DNA of 64,000 nucleotides from Tamarix chinensis (GCA_030549775.1 CM060180.1:90852172-90916171), one strand, 5' to 3'. Numbered from the stretch's first letter, positions 45,724 to 59,060 are shown. The notes: generated by a model from the sequence alone, not told the origin. Numbers and translations are program-made.

Positions 45724-48700
45724 TATAATACCCCATATTTTTGTAAATGGTTGAATGAGAATTATACCAAATGTTGGGCCTTTGATTTTAATTTATGGTT
45801 ATGATTTATTTTAGGGAAAACTCTGATTTGAAATCATATTGAAAAATAGAGCTTATTGAGTTTGCGGGTAAATCGATCGACTAGTTCCATGAAGTGATCG
45901 ATTGGTTTGTTGTTTCAACAACTTTGGTTTCTCTACTAAATCGATCAAGTAGTTGGAGGAAACCAATCGACTAGTTGCAGGATAGTTGACTAATAGACCC
46001 AAATCCATTGACTCGTTTGTTGAGCTGATTTTATTTTTTGAGCTTGATCCTTTCGAAGAATTTCTTACACTAAAATGGAACCTTACCAACCCTTGCTAAT
46101 TTTTCCCTAAGAAATTCCTAGCCATTTTCATGGTGCATTTAGCTTGAAATATTTTATTGAATAGATCTGGAGGTCGATTGGGACAAGTGAGGGGGAGAGC
46201 TTACCTCTATATTATCTTCTTCCTCCTCTATACTCTACATGATTCTGAGATCAATGCTTCAATATTAGGCATGGTTATGAGCGATTGGAAGATTTCTTCT
46301 TCTCTAACCTTCCATTACTCCATTTGTGTATGCTAATTCTGGTTTAATTGACTTGTATTCTCTAGAGACACCATATGAGCTTTGGAGAATAGGTAAGAAA
46401 ATCTTGGAAAAAATCCGTCTATTTTGCTTGAATTCAAACAATCAATTGTAGGGTTTTGAATTGAGTCCTAAACCCTTAGTATTTTTCTTTGATTTCTTGG
46501 CTATAAATAGATCCAGTCATCCCTTATATGCACTTTTCTTTCACCCACCAAAATCTCTAAATCTTTTATTCATTCTCATTTTTCTATAATTCGAGCCTTG
46601 CTAACTAACTTTCTTACACTCTTTTGATTCTATCTCTAGCTCTCTCTTGTTTCAATGGTTAAGTAAAGAAGATTTAGATTTTAGGAAAAAGGTTGAGTGG
46701 TTCAGTTAAGCATTTCCTTATTTTGGCCTCAAATGGCATGTTCTTATCCCTTTATGTTTTTAAGTTCAAAATTTTAATAAAGTTATGTTGTAATGTATGA
46801 GTTTAAGATTTTGGTTTTAAGGTTTTCAAAGCTAAGATTTTCCACAGTTGAAATTTCTAGTTTTAAGGGGATTTTTTTTAGCATCAAGGAAGTGATTCTT
46901 ACTTCTAAAATATTTAATAAGTATTCCTACATGTTATGTGTTACCTTTAGTTGATTTTTTTCAAGTTGGCATGAATAAATATAGTTTGTATAAGTGATTT
47001 GGATGATTAGATGACATGATTTGAGTGAAAATCATTAAATTTGGTAAAAATATGATATGATGACTCCATATTGAAAAACTCATGTTAATTTGGTTGAAAG
47101 TATATTAGACTATGTTGATATACATTTTTAATGTGATTAAGGATGAATTATAGGTAAAAATCTACATGAATTTTTATGATTTAGTGTTGTGTTAGGATAA
47201 AATGATCTACTGGTTAGGTCAAACCAATCGATTGGTTCCTAGAACAGTTGACTAGTTGACCCAACCCATTGATTGGTAAACCCACAGAGACCTTGGTCTT
47301 GCTTTTTTACTTAAACTAGGGTTGTTCATATTATTCGATATCTGATAATTCCATCAAATATCTGAATTGATCCGATCCAAAATATCAAATAAATGATTTG
47401 ATAATTTTTTTTAAAAAAATCAAGTATCCAATCGGATAGATAAAATATCAAATAAATTGGATATCCGGTCCAACAAATACAAATAATATCCGATCTGATA
47501 AATTATATACATATATACTCTAAATACTATTTATTTTTCATAAAATTATATTCTATATAATCATACATGTGTGTATAATTTGAAATGAGTGTTTATTATA
47601 AGTAAATTTTATACTTTTTAAATATTATTTTGATTAAATATTTAATTATAACCAAAAATTTAAAATTATTAATTAATATAATATAATTTAATTATCAAAT
47701 CAAATAATTAGATCATATTTATTCAAATTGGATCAAAATTTTATTTTCCAATTTAATAATTATTTATCCAATGTTTCTCAATGATGGCCTATTTAATATC
47801 TCGGATATCCGATGGATTATTTGTTATCCAATTTGAAATTTCGAATATCCAAAATGTCTGATATCTAAAGCTTTTTTTTGATATTTGATCTTTCAAATAT
47901 CTAAATTTTTTTATCGGATATCCAATCCATGAACACCCATAGCTTAATCTCATTAAATGGTTTGGGAGAATTGATTGACTGGTCTATGAATAATCGACTA
48001 GTTTGTCCAAATTCATCGACTGGTTGACCCAAATTGATCGGTTGGTCCTTTCGGTTTGGTTATGCTTTAAGGCTATGTATGAAACTATACCATGATTATT
48101 AATGGGATAAAATAAAGATTTTATCATGGACTATTTGCCTAATGAAAGGATTAAAATTGATCATATTTGATCGTATACTCTATGAGTAATGTAAATGCTA
48201 AATGCGTATTTCACTTATGATAAGTAATGATATTGAAAAAAGAGTAATGAAAATTGGCATGAGCTTGAATTAAATAATATGGTGGATATGAATACTATTG
48301 GCCAAGGACAAATGAAAACCCACATGGTTGGGAAAATGGTAAGAAAAGGATTCATATAGATTAACATGGAAAATTGCCTTGCTTAATTTGTATGGGCCTT
48401 GTATGATTACCCATCCTTATGAATAAAATACTAATCACGTAAAGCAAAATTCATTCGGCTTGAGTATGGGTCTGGATAACCTAATCCTTGATTAGTTACT
48501 AGGGGTTAGTTTGTCTTTGGGTGTTTTTGGTGCCTTCAGGCTTTTCCTTCTGAAGGGATCTTGAGAAGCCTAGGTTCCTTATCTACTCTAGATATTGATG
48601 ATGTACTAGGGGGTATTGATACTAAAGAGTCTAGTTACCTAGGTGGCCGGCTTCAGCCTAGACTTATGTCCATATTAGTTAGCTTTGAGCTAGACTTATT

Positions 48701-49851
48701 TCCATTTTGGTGATTGGCTTTGGCTCTGACTTATGTCCACTTGTTGATTGTCTCTGCCCTATAATTTATGTCTTTATTTGGATAGTCTTCCATGGTATGT
48801 AAGTCCTGATTTAGATAGGCTTCCATGGTATGCGAGACCATGAGGCTGTACGCAATCCATCACTCAATGATAATAAAATATAGATAATAAGTAATTGGTT
48901 GGTGAATTATGAATGATGACCAAGCGATGGTTAATAATTGGTCAAGAATGGAAGTAATGGTATGATTGATCAAAAAAGGATAAAAGCTGGTTCATACACT
49001 TGGCTAATGGTTGATATGACTAATTGGTTATGGAATGGAATATTGATTAAATGATTGACCTACATTATATGTGGATAAGTAAATGGTATAACCTAAAGAA
49101 TTAAGTAATTGAAAATAAACCCTAGAGGTTATTTGGATTATCTTTTCTCTTATTTGTGTATGTGCTTATGTGATGACGATGTGAAACTAAGCATGATATA
49201 TCCTATTTTTTTTTTTGAGATTGCATGATAACATGTCTTTATGTATTCTTTTCTTTATATACATATATACATGGCCTTATCATGATGTATGTTGTATTTT
49301 ATATCCATGTATGATAAATTGGCATACTTGTGTTTACATTGAGGGAGCAATTTGGCTTACTCAGTACATATCGTACTAATGTGCTCGTTTGCTTTGTCAC
49401 CTGCTCACTCTCACCAGTATAGGGCCATGTGTAGGTCTTTAGGGATGGCCAGTAAAGAGCCTACCTTGTTTGGGTTTGGGCTTAAGAGTAAGGCATCTAA
49501 AGGTTTTTTGTGGAGTCCATGGAGGACCAAGATTTTAAGTTAGGTGTCATATCCTAACTTTATTTATTAGAGCCCGTATTTCTACCTACATCTATTTTGT
49601 AATGATTTGGTCGGAGCCTTGTAGGGTCCTTTGATGTAAGCACTCTTGAAGTTATTTAATTAATTTTTTATTTCATTTAATCTATTGATTTAAGTGTTTT
49701 AGTTTGTTTAGTCTTGTATCTAATGAGTTAGGAGACACATGTCTATCCTGTATTCGGTATGGTGGTAACACCCCATTTTTTCTAGGTATGTTTTTAGCTT
49801 CCACAAATGTTTTAACGAAATTTTTTTGTGGTGAAAAATGGGGGTGTTACA
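45724..49851 (+). mobile_element. Solo LTR, family B copy 3 (4.1 kb)
   Basis: Starts TATAATACCCCATATTTT (first G mutated to A) and ends GGGGGTGTTACA. TTAGG (45719-45723) and ATAGG (49852-49856) flank it, a 5-bp duplication with one mismatch. Palindrome units lie at 45860-46030, 47190-47290 and 47950-48060, repeated GACTTATGTCCA units at 48660-48840, and an internal CACCCCATTTTTT block near the 3' end. A 620-bp MITE sits inside. No internal genes. Confidence 0.75.
47319..47938. mobile_element. MITE, hAT-like, within LTR-B3
   Basis: 620 bp with inverted ends GGGTTGTTCATATTATTCGA (left) and GGGTGTTCATGGATTGGATA (right, minus strand). The inside is AT-rich with repeated GGATATCC-like words. The element interrupts the palindrome block of the LTR. 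GGGTGTTCA ends are common in non-autonomous plant hAT elements; the expected 8-bp target duplication is not clear (TTAAACTA against ATAGCTTA). Confidence 0.6.
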
Positions 49852-50325
49852 ATAGGAATCATTATTATGAGTCGGGTTTGATAGAATTTGACTTACGTAG
49901 ATGTTAACTATAACAAAAAAGTTGAAATCAATGTCGGAAATTAATATATGAATAGGAATTCAAATGATCACAAAGTAGACATTTGATTTTTTGGGACTAT
50001 TGAATTGGTGGTATTTAATGGATTTAATCTAATTTGTTAGTCATATATTAATAATTGATAATAACATATTTTTGGTTTTTATTTTAAAAGGTATAACATA
50101 TAATTTCCCATCATGCGATGAATAGTTTTTTAATAGTGATTTTTCTGGTATGCAACCTTATTTTAAAAAGGTTGATCCTAAAATATCTAATACTATTATC
50201 CTAAAATATCTAGTATCATTATTCATTTTACTTTTTAAGGTTTTATGGTTTTTGAGAAGTTTTGGCATTTTGCCTCAGTTTTGGAATATCTAAACTTGTA
50301 ATTAGTTTTTTGTTCTTTTTTCTTT
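49852..50325. other. Unassigned spacer
   Basis: AT-rich sequence between two LTRs; nothing recognised. Confidence 0.4.
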
Positions 50326-53300
50326 TATAATACCATATCCTTAAAATCCTTCAAATTATATTTAAAATTATGTTGATATAGAATAAATGAGTTTTGACTT
50401 TGAAAAGAACTTGAAGTTTGAATAACATTAGGATTATTTTTACATTATTTGTATTATTTTATAATTTTATTTAGCTAAAATTCTTTAAAAGCACTTTTCA
50501 GGCATTACTCACCTTCTCTCTCATCTCCTTCACTTTCCCCTCTCTTCTTGCAACATGGCTGTGTGTTTGAATTTTTCACATCTCTTCCCTAACATACCAA
50601 TCCACTATTATGCCTCTCCCTAACCACACTCCACCTCCATTTCCTCATCATTTATTTACCTTACACCTTGGTTTCCTTAGACTTCTCTCTCTTCCAGTTG
50701 TCTATGTTGACTAACAATCTCCCTTGTACACTCCATTCCTAATTCAATTCACTCTCTATTATTTATGCTTGCTCATTCTCTCTATTTTTTCTTTATGAAA
50801 TTTCCCAAGTATTGGACATTATCTACTTTTGCTTCATTTCCTTCTCTACTAGGAAAAGGCTCACCTCTTATTTCTCATCCTTTAGTTTAACTCTCATCTC
50901 TTCTCTCTTCTCTTAATCTTATCTTTAAATTTACTTTTTTTCTTTAAAAAAGGAAGGATTATGATTGTGAGAAATATTGAAGATCTTAACTTCATCCCTC
51001 TTGAACTTTTATTTTAAAAAATGTTAGGTTATGATATTTTTATTATTCTTCTTCTAATTTTATTTATTAGGTTTTGGAAAAAAGAGTTTTAATTGTTTTA
51101 TTCTTGATTCTCTTAGGAATCAAGGCCTTGGTAGATAATTGTCAAGTTATAAGTATTTTATCTTAGAGGATTTGCTTTAAGGTAAGGCACTCTTACCTCT
51201 AATATAAACAAGATCTTTTTTTGTCTATTATAGTTTCCCTATTCTTGGTGTATTTTTTATGTTTTATATGAGTGAATTGGGTTCTTGGATTTGAGCATGT
51301 TATAAAGTTTTCATCTTTTAAGTTTTAAAATGTTTTAAGATATTTGCTATTATGCATGGTTTTGGTAGTTCTAAGAATGATCTTGTTAAGTGCTAATTAT
51401 ACCTTGTGTTCATGTGATTCTATGTGTTTAATATGGATATTTTTTTTATGACATAGAATAATGCTAAGATTAATATGGTAAACTTGAGTGAAATTTTGTT
51501 AAGTGGATCGTAGGTCTGGGTGTTGTTTTGCTAAGACTAGTTAATTCGTTTGTTAGACCGATTTACTAGTTGTGTGAACAATTACTTAGTTTAGAAATTT
51601 TACTTGGCTAGTTGTGAGAATAGTAGATTTGATTAACAAATTGAGTGGTTCCCATGAACAGTCAATCAGTTTGCCAAACCTATCGACTGGTGCCATTGTG
51701 ACCACATTGGTCTGGTCTTTATTTAGACTTGTTGACATGTTTGGTCAAATCCATTAATTGGTTTCTTATGGACAATCAATCGGTAGAACCAACTAGTCGA
51801 CTGGTTCACTAGTTTTATTTTCTTCTTAGATTTGGTACAACTAGATTAGTAGATTGTCTTAGAACCAATTGACTGGTCAACCTCTATTTTTCCTTGTTTA
51901 CTTGATACTTTATGATCTTTTTTTGAGCCTTCTATATTAATGTTCCTATGTAATGACAAAATTTTAATTATGATTTCAACCATACTTAACCTAAATCTAA
52001 TATGGATAAAAATGATGATATTATGAGCCTTAGTTTGGTGTTACCTCTAAACACCTAATTAGTGGCTTATATGCCTTGTGATCTATTTAGTGTTATCACT
52101 TGGAAACATCTAACGAGTTATTAATGGAATTAAACTATGATTTTGTAATTAATAATGATGGATTAAGATTTCATTCGAATATTTTTCTTTGACTTTTGGG
52201 GTAGCTAGTTGGGAGTTAGTGGGAGGGCTGCTCTATGTTTTTATCTTTTCACTCAGTATCTATTTCCTTCTCTGCCATGTTACGGTTGGTAGGACGATAT
52301 GCACATTTCTTTAAGGTATATGATTATACTATGGAAGGCCAACATGGTATTGTCATCTAGTACGGGTGGGTGAGGTATCCTAGTATAAGCCCTGACACTT
52401 TTTATTATCTATTGGTTATGTGGGTATGGTATCCAAAATTTTTTAGATGTAGCCGCATAAGCATTTAAGATGTTGTTGTTGAGGTATTCTAGTATAATCC
52501 CCCTTGATGTACTTAGACTCCTTGTGGTGGGTGTGGTATCCCATTGTATTTTAGCCCTTGTGGTAGGTTCATTGAAGTGTGGTATCCCCAAAGAAAGCCT
52601 CTTCTATGTATCTTAACCCCGTGTGGTGGGTGTAGTATCACATTACGTGTGTATGTTGGTATGACTTTTGTTTATGGTGGAAAAATTAGTGTACTCAAAT
52701 GAATTATCTTAATAACTAGAAAATATATGGAAACGAAAGAAATATTTATAATATGGTTTCTACTATGTGATTCTAATGCATGATTTATATGATTATTCTT
52801 CCATGATTACTATATAAGTATGCCTTGTTATATTGCAATAATATGCTTGAGTACTATATTTTGTTATTATACTTATCACCATGCTACTATGTGACTTTAT
52901 TGTGCAATATGAACCCTTAATATGTTTTAGGTAGTTAGTTTTACTAGTACTTCATTATATTAATACTAAATTTGTGTGGTCATTGTGATGATTCGACTTC
53001 TGGTTTGGTGATGAAAGGTTAATTTGCAGGGTTATGATTCTAAGCTAGAGTACATTGAGGATGGCATCATGGGTCAGTAGCTAGCCATTACTTAGGGTTA
53101 AGAGTTAAATTTCTGATTATTTAAGAGTTAGGCTAACTAGCTAGATGTATTTTACATACTATGTTGGGATACTTTTTGTTCTTTTTGATTATTTTAGCTC
53201 TTAGCCTTGATCCTTGTATTTGTTTTTTGTAAACAATCTCTTCCATCTATATTACTATCCTCAACATTGTTATCATATAATTGTTGTATCATTAGTAGAG

Positions 53301-53473
53301 CACATATTCTTTGATTGCTATTCCATTTTGCGTTGCATCAAACATAGTTTAGATAATGATTTCACTTCTCTTATGGTTGATGTGGTGGTAAAATTTTCCA
53401 CTTTTGCTTATATAAATGATTCTTCATTGTCATTAAAATAAAATTTTGTGTTTCAAAATTCAGAGGTGTCATA
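50326..53473 (+). mobile_element. Diverged family B-like solo LTR
   Basis: The start TATAATACCATATCC resembles the B start and the end GAGGTGTCATA resembles GGGGTGTTACA. The order of parts is the B plan: pyrimidine-rich leader (50500-50940), AAGGTAAGGCACTCTTACCTC (about 51180), palindrome units (51540-51890), and an array of GTGGTGGGTGTGGTATCCCA-like units (52380-52640). Flanks TCTTT and GTTTT are a poor match. A short stretch near 53290-53340 resembles a copia RNase H end ('LVEHIFFDCYS'), so the 3' boundary is uncertain. Confidence 0.45.
52380..52640. repeat. GTGGTATCCCA tandem units in the B-like LTR
   Basis: About five units of 50-70 bp with the core TTGTGGTGGGTGTGGTATCC, at the place where the other family B LTRs carry GACTTATGTCCA units. 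Confidence 0.6.
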
Positions 53474-55488
53474 GTTTTAGGTCTTAGAAATGTATTTTGA
53501 GTCATTAATTGCCTAAATAGATAAATAATGATTCAAGTTATACTTTAGGGCCTTTATGACATAAGTTTGAATCTTAGTTGGATTTCTATAACTCTTACTC
53601 TATAATAGATGATTTGTTTGTTTACCAAAAAAAGTATTTTCTTGTGGTCTTTAACCTTTGATATCTAAGTTTTTCTAAAAGCTTTTTAGGTATCTCTAAT
53701 CCATGATAATCTTCTAGATCATTGGTTTTTATTGTGATGTTTGATCTTAGATTGTTTTTAAAGGGTTTTGTGTTAACCTTAAACATTTATATGTTATGTG
53801 ATTGGTGTGCTCTCTGAAATTCTCTTTCTGGAATAAAATTTGTGTTGGTGTAATAAAAACATGGTCATTTGGACCTTTTTTTTTCCTATTATTTAAAATA
53901 GTAGGGGTGGCTAATAGTAAAATAACTTGGTGCCTTTTTGACTCTATATGATCCTTAGATGAGACTAACTTGGCCATAATCCAATGGTAGTGGATGTAAT
54001 ATTTTACCTATGATGGCATTAACGGTTTTGGGTTAGGTGGACTGATATGAGGGGATTTGATTTTATTAAAGGACCATACGAGTATCGTTATATTTATGAT
54101 TTTTACTACATGAGGGAATCATAGGGTGTGTTTCTTAGTACTTTTCCACCCTTTGAGATCTCACATGAGTCAGTTGAGTTTAACCTAAAAACATCACTTA
54201 TACCTTATAAATTGATAGCACTTTCTAGTCTTATGATACCTCATAGGATTAATGATTTTACTTTGTTGATTTAAAGGCATGTACTAGAACATTGGAAACT
54301 TAGGGTATCAAACCATAACTATACCCTACCAAGACTATAGGACCCACTTCCAGGTCGCTATCAAGGATCTGTGCACCAACGAAAGAAGAATAAAGAAGCT
54401 TTTTGAAATTTGCAACATTCACCAAGTGACCACTGCAGGGTACTCTCACCTGGCATAGGGTATAACCACCCGATGCCTGGGTACAACTACCCATCATAGC
54501 ACCAGAGGAAATTTCTCCTACCTGCATGTTTTGCACATTACAAATACCCCTTGAAGATATCAAGCAAGGGGGTCAACGGATAATTAATAATCAATTAAGA
54601 GAGAGAAAAACGCTAATGGAAGAGTAGTAGAGAGAGGAGGAAGAAGAAGAGTCCCAGTAGAGCTCAACCAAGGGAGGAAAAAGAAGAAAGTGTGATTAGG
54701 ATAGATAGGGGTTAGATTACTGTAATATACCCAGTCCCTTCCCTTCTTTTTTTTTCTTTATTTTCTGTTTGGCTAGAAGAAATTTAGCGTTAGCTAAATT
54801 TCATAGTGAAAGGAAATATTGGGAACCTTTGTTACTTTAATTGTTGACATTATAGTTATGTTAGGTTAAATGATATTTCATTTTTTTGAGATAAATTTGT
54901 TAGAGTGTGAATGTTGGCCACATTAGGCACTCATTAGAATTCTATATCAATAGTGATAGTGTATAGAACTTACGTAAAAAATGATGATCGCACTAAAAGG
55001 TGAAGAAACCTTATCATTAATCCTTTAAAACTCACTACATGACATTACCTAGGCTCATGCACTGTGATGGAGATGGCCTAAGAGTATGTTTCACCACTGA
55101 GTGGGTCCAATGAGTCTAAAAGGATTAATGTCCATTGAGCTTAACATGTTATGAATTGTTATAGGGTACACGAACTTGGTATTAACAATTCCCCACTGAG
55201 GACTCTATCTTTTGATTTTCTTCCTAGCTATCTTGTGTTGATATTTGTAACTTCATAAGCACTTATTAACTTCTTTATATTTTCATCATCACCCTACCAA
55301 AATTTAGTTATATAGTTAGGTTCACAAAACACAACTTTAATAAAGCATATTTCATACATCTTATGGGATCGACATCCTCTCATCACTTTATTATTTAAAT
55401 CAACCGTGTATACTTGTATGATTGTGTTGTACTCCATTATAAGTATTACTCTACCAAACATCATTAAACTAAGCACACACCAAGTTTT
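53474..55488. other. Spacer and probable 5' LTR of the Athila-type element
   Basis: The LTR should end just before the primer site at 55489; its start was not found. A purine-rich stretch lies at 54595-54690. An 87-codon minus-strand frame at 54300-54563 has no family features. Confidence 0.35.
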
Positions 55489-55505
55489 TGGTATCATTGC
55501 CAGAG
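55489..55505 (+). other. Decayed tRNA-Asp primer binding site
   Basis: TGGTATCATTGCCAGAG against TGGCGCCGTTGCCGGGG expected from the 3' end of plant tRNA-Asp. Six differences, every one C-to-T or G-to-A. This primer is typical of the Athila group and fixes the start of the internal region. Confidence 0.65.
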
Positions 55506-55619
55506 AATCATTGAATTTTGAAAAATGCTACATATTGAAGAATAATGTATTTTGAACTTTTTAATACATAGCTAACAAAAGAGTTTTTATAAATTTTAGT
55601 TTCTTTTATTTTTAAAGGA

Positions 55620-57105
55620 CTAATCCTTCATATGACCAGAACTAGTTAGAGCCCCATAATACCAATTTATTCAAAAATTGAGCACACCCTAAGGGGAAAT
55701 TGGTCATCCCTACATCATCAACATCATCAAGGAGAAGGAGTAACCTCTGAAAGTTTTGGCAATATGAGTCATTTAGGCCTATGATAGCTTGACAATAGAA
55801 ATAATAGATTGCTTATGCCACAAAAAAATTAGGGGAAATAATTGCCCATGATCTTACCCCCTCACAAAACCATAAACCCTTTGGGAATGCAAGCTCCACT
55901 TATAGGCGATGATTGTAATCAAGCCATCTAATATTATGCTGTGCCAGTCCAAAATCACCTTAACCTTACCATTGCCCATCCAAAGATCTAAGCTCCTCAT
56001 TTTGAGCTAAAACCTATCATGTTCTACATGCTATAGGCCATAGGCCAATTTATTTGCCAACCCACCAAAGACCCTCACCTTCATCTTAAAGCATTTATGG
56101 AAGTTTGTGACACCTTCAAAATTTAGGGAGTTCTAGAAACCTCCCTACGTCTTAAGTTGTTTCCTTTTTCCTTGAGAGATCATGATAGGAAATGGCTGAA
56201 TTCCCTAACAACTAGTTCAATCACCTCCTAGGATGTCCTAGTTCAAAAATTTCTCATATGATATTTCCCTTCCAAAAAAAAATACCAAGCTTAGGCGTAG
56301 CATTGTAATATTATTGCAAGAAGAAGATGAGAGACACCATGATGCATGTGAAAGATTTAAGGAGTTATTAAGGAAATTCCAAACCAAGGAATCCATCATT
56401 TGTTAAAAATAAAAACATTCTATCATGGACTAAATTCTCAAACATGAAACTTGGTAGATGCCTTAGCCAACATCGCTCTGCTAAGTAAAACTTATGACCA
56501 AGATTATAAGATTATTAAGACCATAGCCTGCAACAACTAATAGTGGGGTAGTGCTAAGAGCATTCATAAGGTGAGAGCAACCAGAGCATTCAAATTCTAC
56601 ACCATTACAACCTTACAAGCTGAAATATCATCTATGAATAGCTTATTGAAAAATATTTCTCCCACTAACTTGTAGGTGTAAGGAAGATGAGAACACTCCA
56701 CTACTTCAACACCCACAGTATCGTGTGTATATTGTGGAGAAGGTCATCTGTTCGAGCAATGTCAAACAAATATAGTGTTGGTGAACTACATGGGAAACAA
56801 GGCCAGGAAATCTCAGCAGTTATGTGGCAATTATTACATCCCAGCCTAGAGACAACATCCTAAATTTTCATAGTCTAACTAAAATAATGTGCAAAACCTG
56901 TTTAATCAATACACCCAAAATCACTGCTACTAGCCTCAACCCTAACACCTTTAACAATAAAAATCTAACCAACCTCATACCCAACACAATAAATACTACT
57001 CTATAATAAATCTGCTAAAGGAAAAAATGGTAAAAACTGATGTTGCAATCCAGAGCAACACAACCTCCTTGAGAACCTTAGAAACCCAAATGGGGCAAGT
57101 AGCTA
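55620..57105 (+). pseudogene. Athila-type gag, 5' part
   Basis: Frame-broken. Key pieces: 'DPHLHLKAFMEVCDTFKI' (about 56070-56125), 'LRLKLFPFSLRDHDRKWLNS' (56148-56207), 'SITSWDVLVQKFLI.YFPS' (56220-56275), 'ALANIALLSKTYDQDYKIIK' (56462-56520), the CCHC knuckle CVYCGEGHLFEQC (56725-56763) and 'SLRTLETQMGQVA' (57064-57102). Gag forms the particle that carries the element RNA. Reading continues after the nested LTR at 60046. Confidence 0.75.
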
Positions 57106-57719
57106 TGTAATACCCCAAAATTTACTACTAAATAATTTCATTTTAAGTAGAAGCGTATAATCAAATAGTTGGGTGTTACTACTGTAATTGACATAATTTT
57201 GGCTTACCCCACCATCCTTATATCAATCACAAGGAAAAACGATTAGAAAATTTAAAACATGATAGCAAGAAACGAGACAAATTTTAACAAAATTAAATAA
57301 GCATTTGGTGATCAACTCCGATTACAATATCAAAATACAACAAAAAGGATCCCATGGAACTAAGAGTCCAAAAAGGTATCAGGGTAAAACTATTATCCAA
57401 ATAATGACTCTATGCCCAAACCCTAATATGAATAAATCACTGCTCCACATATATCACATCAAAGAATGCAAATTCATTCACATTTTCCTCATTAACCCAC
57501 GCATAAACATCTGGGTCATCTACTTGTTGGATTGAGCAACACCCATGAAACAGATGATTAGTACACTACATACTAAGTAAGGCAACAATATAGTCAAGTA
57601 GGGTTACAAGAATTATCATAAGAAAATCATACAAGCATAAATAAAAGAATTCCAAATAAGTACTAATTACAGGTCTTTCATTAGATATGCTATATTCCAA
57701 TCTTTTATATAAGTTTAGG

Positions 57720-58110
57720 GACCCTACTATTCTTAAACTGGTGGAACGGTCTGAAATACCTCTTGGGGAAAATACGCCCAAGCCACTATTATTATCTGGT
57801 AGAATGGAGCCAAAACCTCTCAAATTAAAATAATCTTAAGCCATTATTATTAAACTAGTGGAACGATTTGAAGTACCTCTGAAGGAGAACACACCCAAGC
57901 CACTATTATTTTTTGATGGAATGGACTTAAAACTTTGGTCCTGACTCACGTAGTCTTTCAATTTAAATGATTATTATCTTTCTATTTATGCTTTAACTCT
58001 TAATTATATTTTCATTCACATTGAGTATGGGGACCCACTATTCTTAATCCGATGGAACAGACTGAAGCACTTCTCGGGTACAATGCACCCGAGCCACTAT
58101 TATTATCCAG
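57720..58110 (-). repeat. Hairpin-unit array in LTR-A3
   Basis: Six units with cores ATAATAGTGG or AAGAATAGTGG preceded by CCACTA/CCATCG-like half-stems, spaced about 50-65 bp; corresponds to the arrays in LTR-A1 and LTR-A2. Confidence 0.65.
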
Positions 58111-58809
58111 TAGAATGGAGCCATATGAACACCTTGGCCTAACTCATGTGATCTTTCACTTTAAATGGTTAGTACATTATTTAGAGTTAATTATATAGTA
58201 TCATGCTAAACTCATATAAATGTGCGGGATGTACAACTAAAAAACATAAGTACTATCCTCAAATGATCATAATACCCTCAGGGTAGTCAAGATAATCGTA
58301 TTCTCCCAAGGCCTTATAAAACCCAAAACATATACATTTTCAATCATTATCCGAAGTAAATATTCTTAGTTCCCTATAGATATCTTATATCCAACATTAT
58401 ACCCAAATATGTACTCACATAACTTCATTACTCTCAAGAATATTATTTCATAGCATTTTCATAAATAAATTATTTAATATAACATACTCAACACAAAAGC
58501 ATATACAAAAATGCAAGTATCACACAAATACCTAGCTATGACATGTATCCTTACCAACAAGCACATCAGGCTCTATACAAGTAAATCCTATACCTCCTCT
58601 GAGATCACAAGAAGATCACCTATGAAAATAAGATAAAATACGACTAGGATTGAAGATTAAAAATTGAGAGGGAAGTTAAGGTAGAGGAGGGTAAAAATGG
58701 AATTTAATGGAGTCAAATGAAAGCTTGAATTATATGGAAGTGTAGAAGAATGTATGGTAGAGCTATAGTTAAATTTTAGTGGCATTTGGATAAGTTTTCG
58801 GGGGAAAAT

Positions 58810-59060
58810 AGGGGTGCATGGCCAAAAAAATAAGTTGCACAGCCAGGCAGTGCAAAAGTTGAACGACTATGCAACAAGAGTGCATAATAGGTCGATAGGA
58901 GAAATATGCATGTTCAGGTAGTGAAAAAGTTGCATGGCTATGCAGTACCAGGATGAGAGAAAAAAAGAAGCATGACTAAAGGGTGTAAAGATTGCACAGT
59001 TGTGCAATAGGGGATTTAAGTGTTGCACGATCATGCAGCAGTTAGTGCACAGGTCGTGCA
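58810..59060. repeat. TTGCA...TGCAA dyad words in LTR-A3
   Basis: About seven degenerate units such as TTGCACAGCCAGGCAGTGCA, TTGCATGGCTATGCAG, TTGCACAGTTGTGCAA and TTGCACGATCATGCAGCA, spaced 25-50 bp. Confidence 0.6.

Noticed and set aside
54300..54563. 87-codon minus-strand frame
   Set aside because: No family features, and it lies in the leader or LTR region of the gypsy element.
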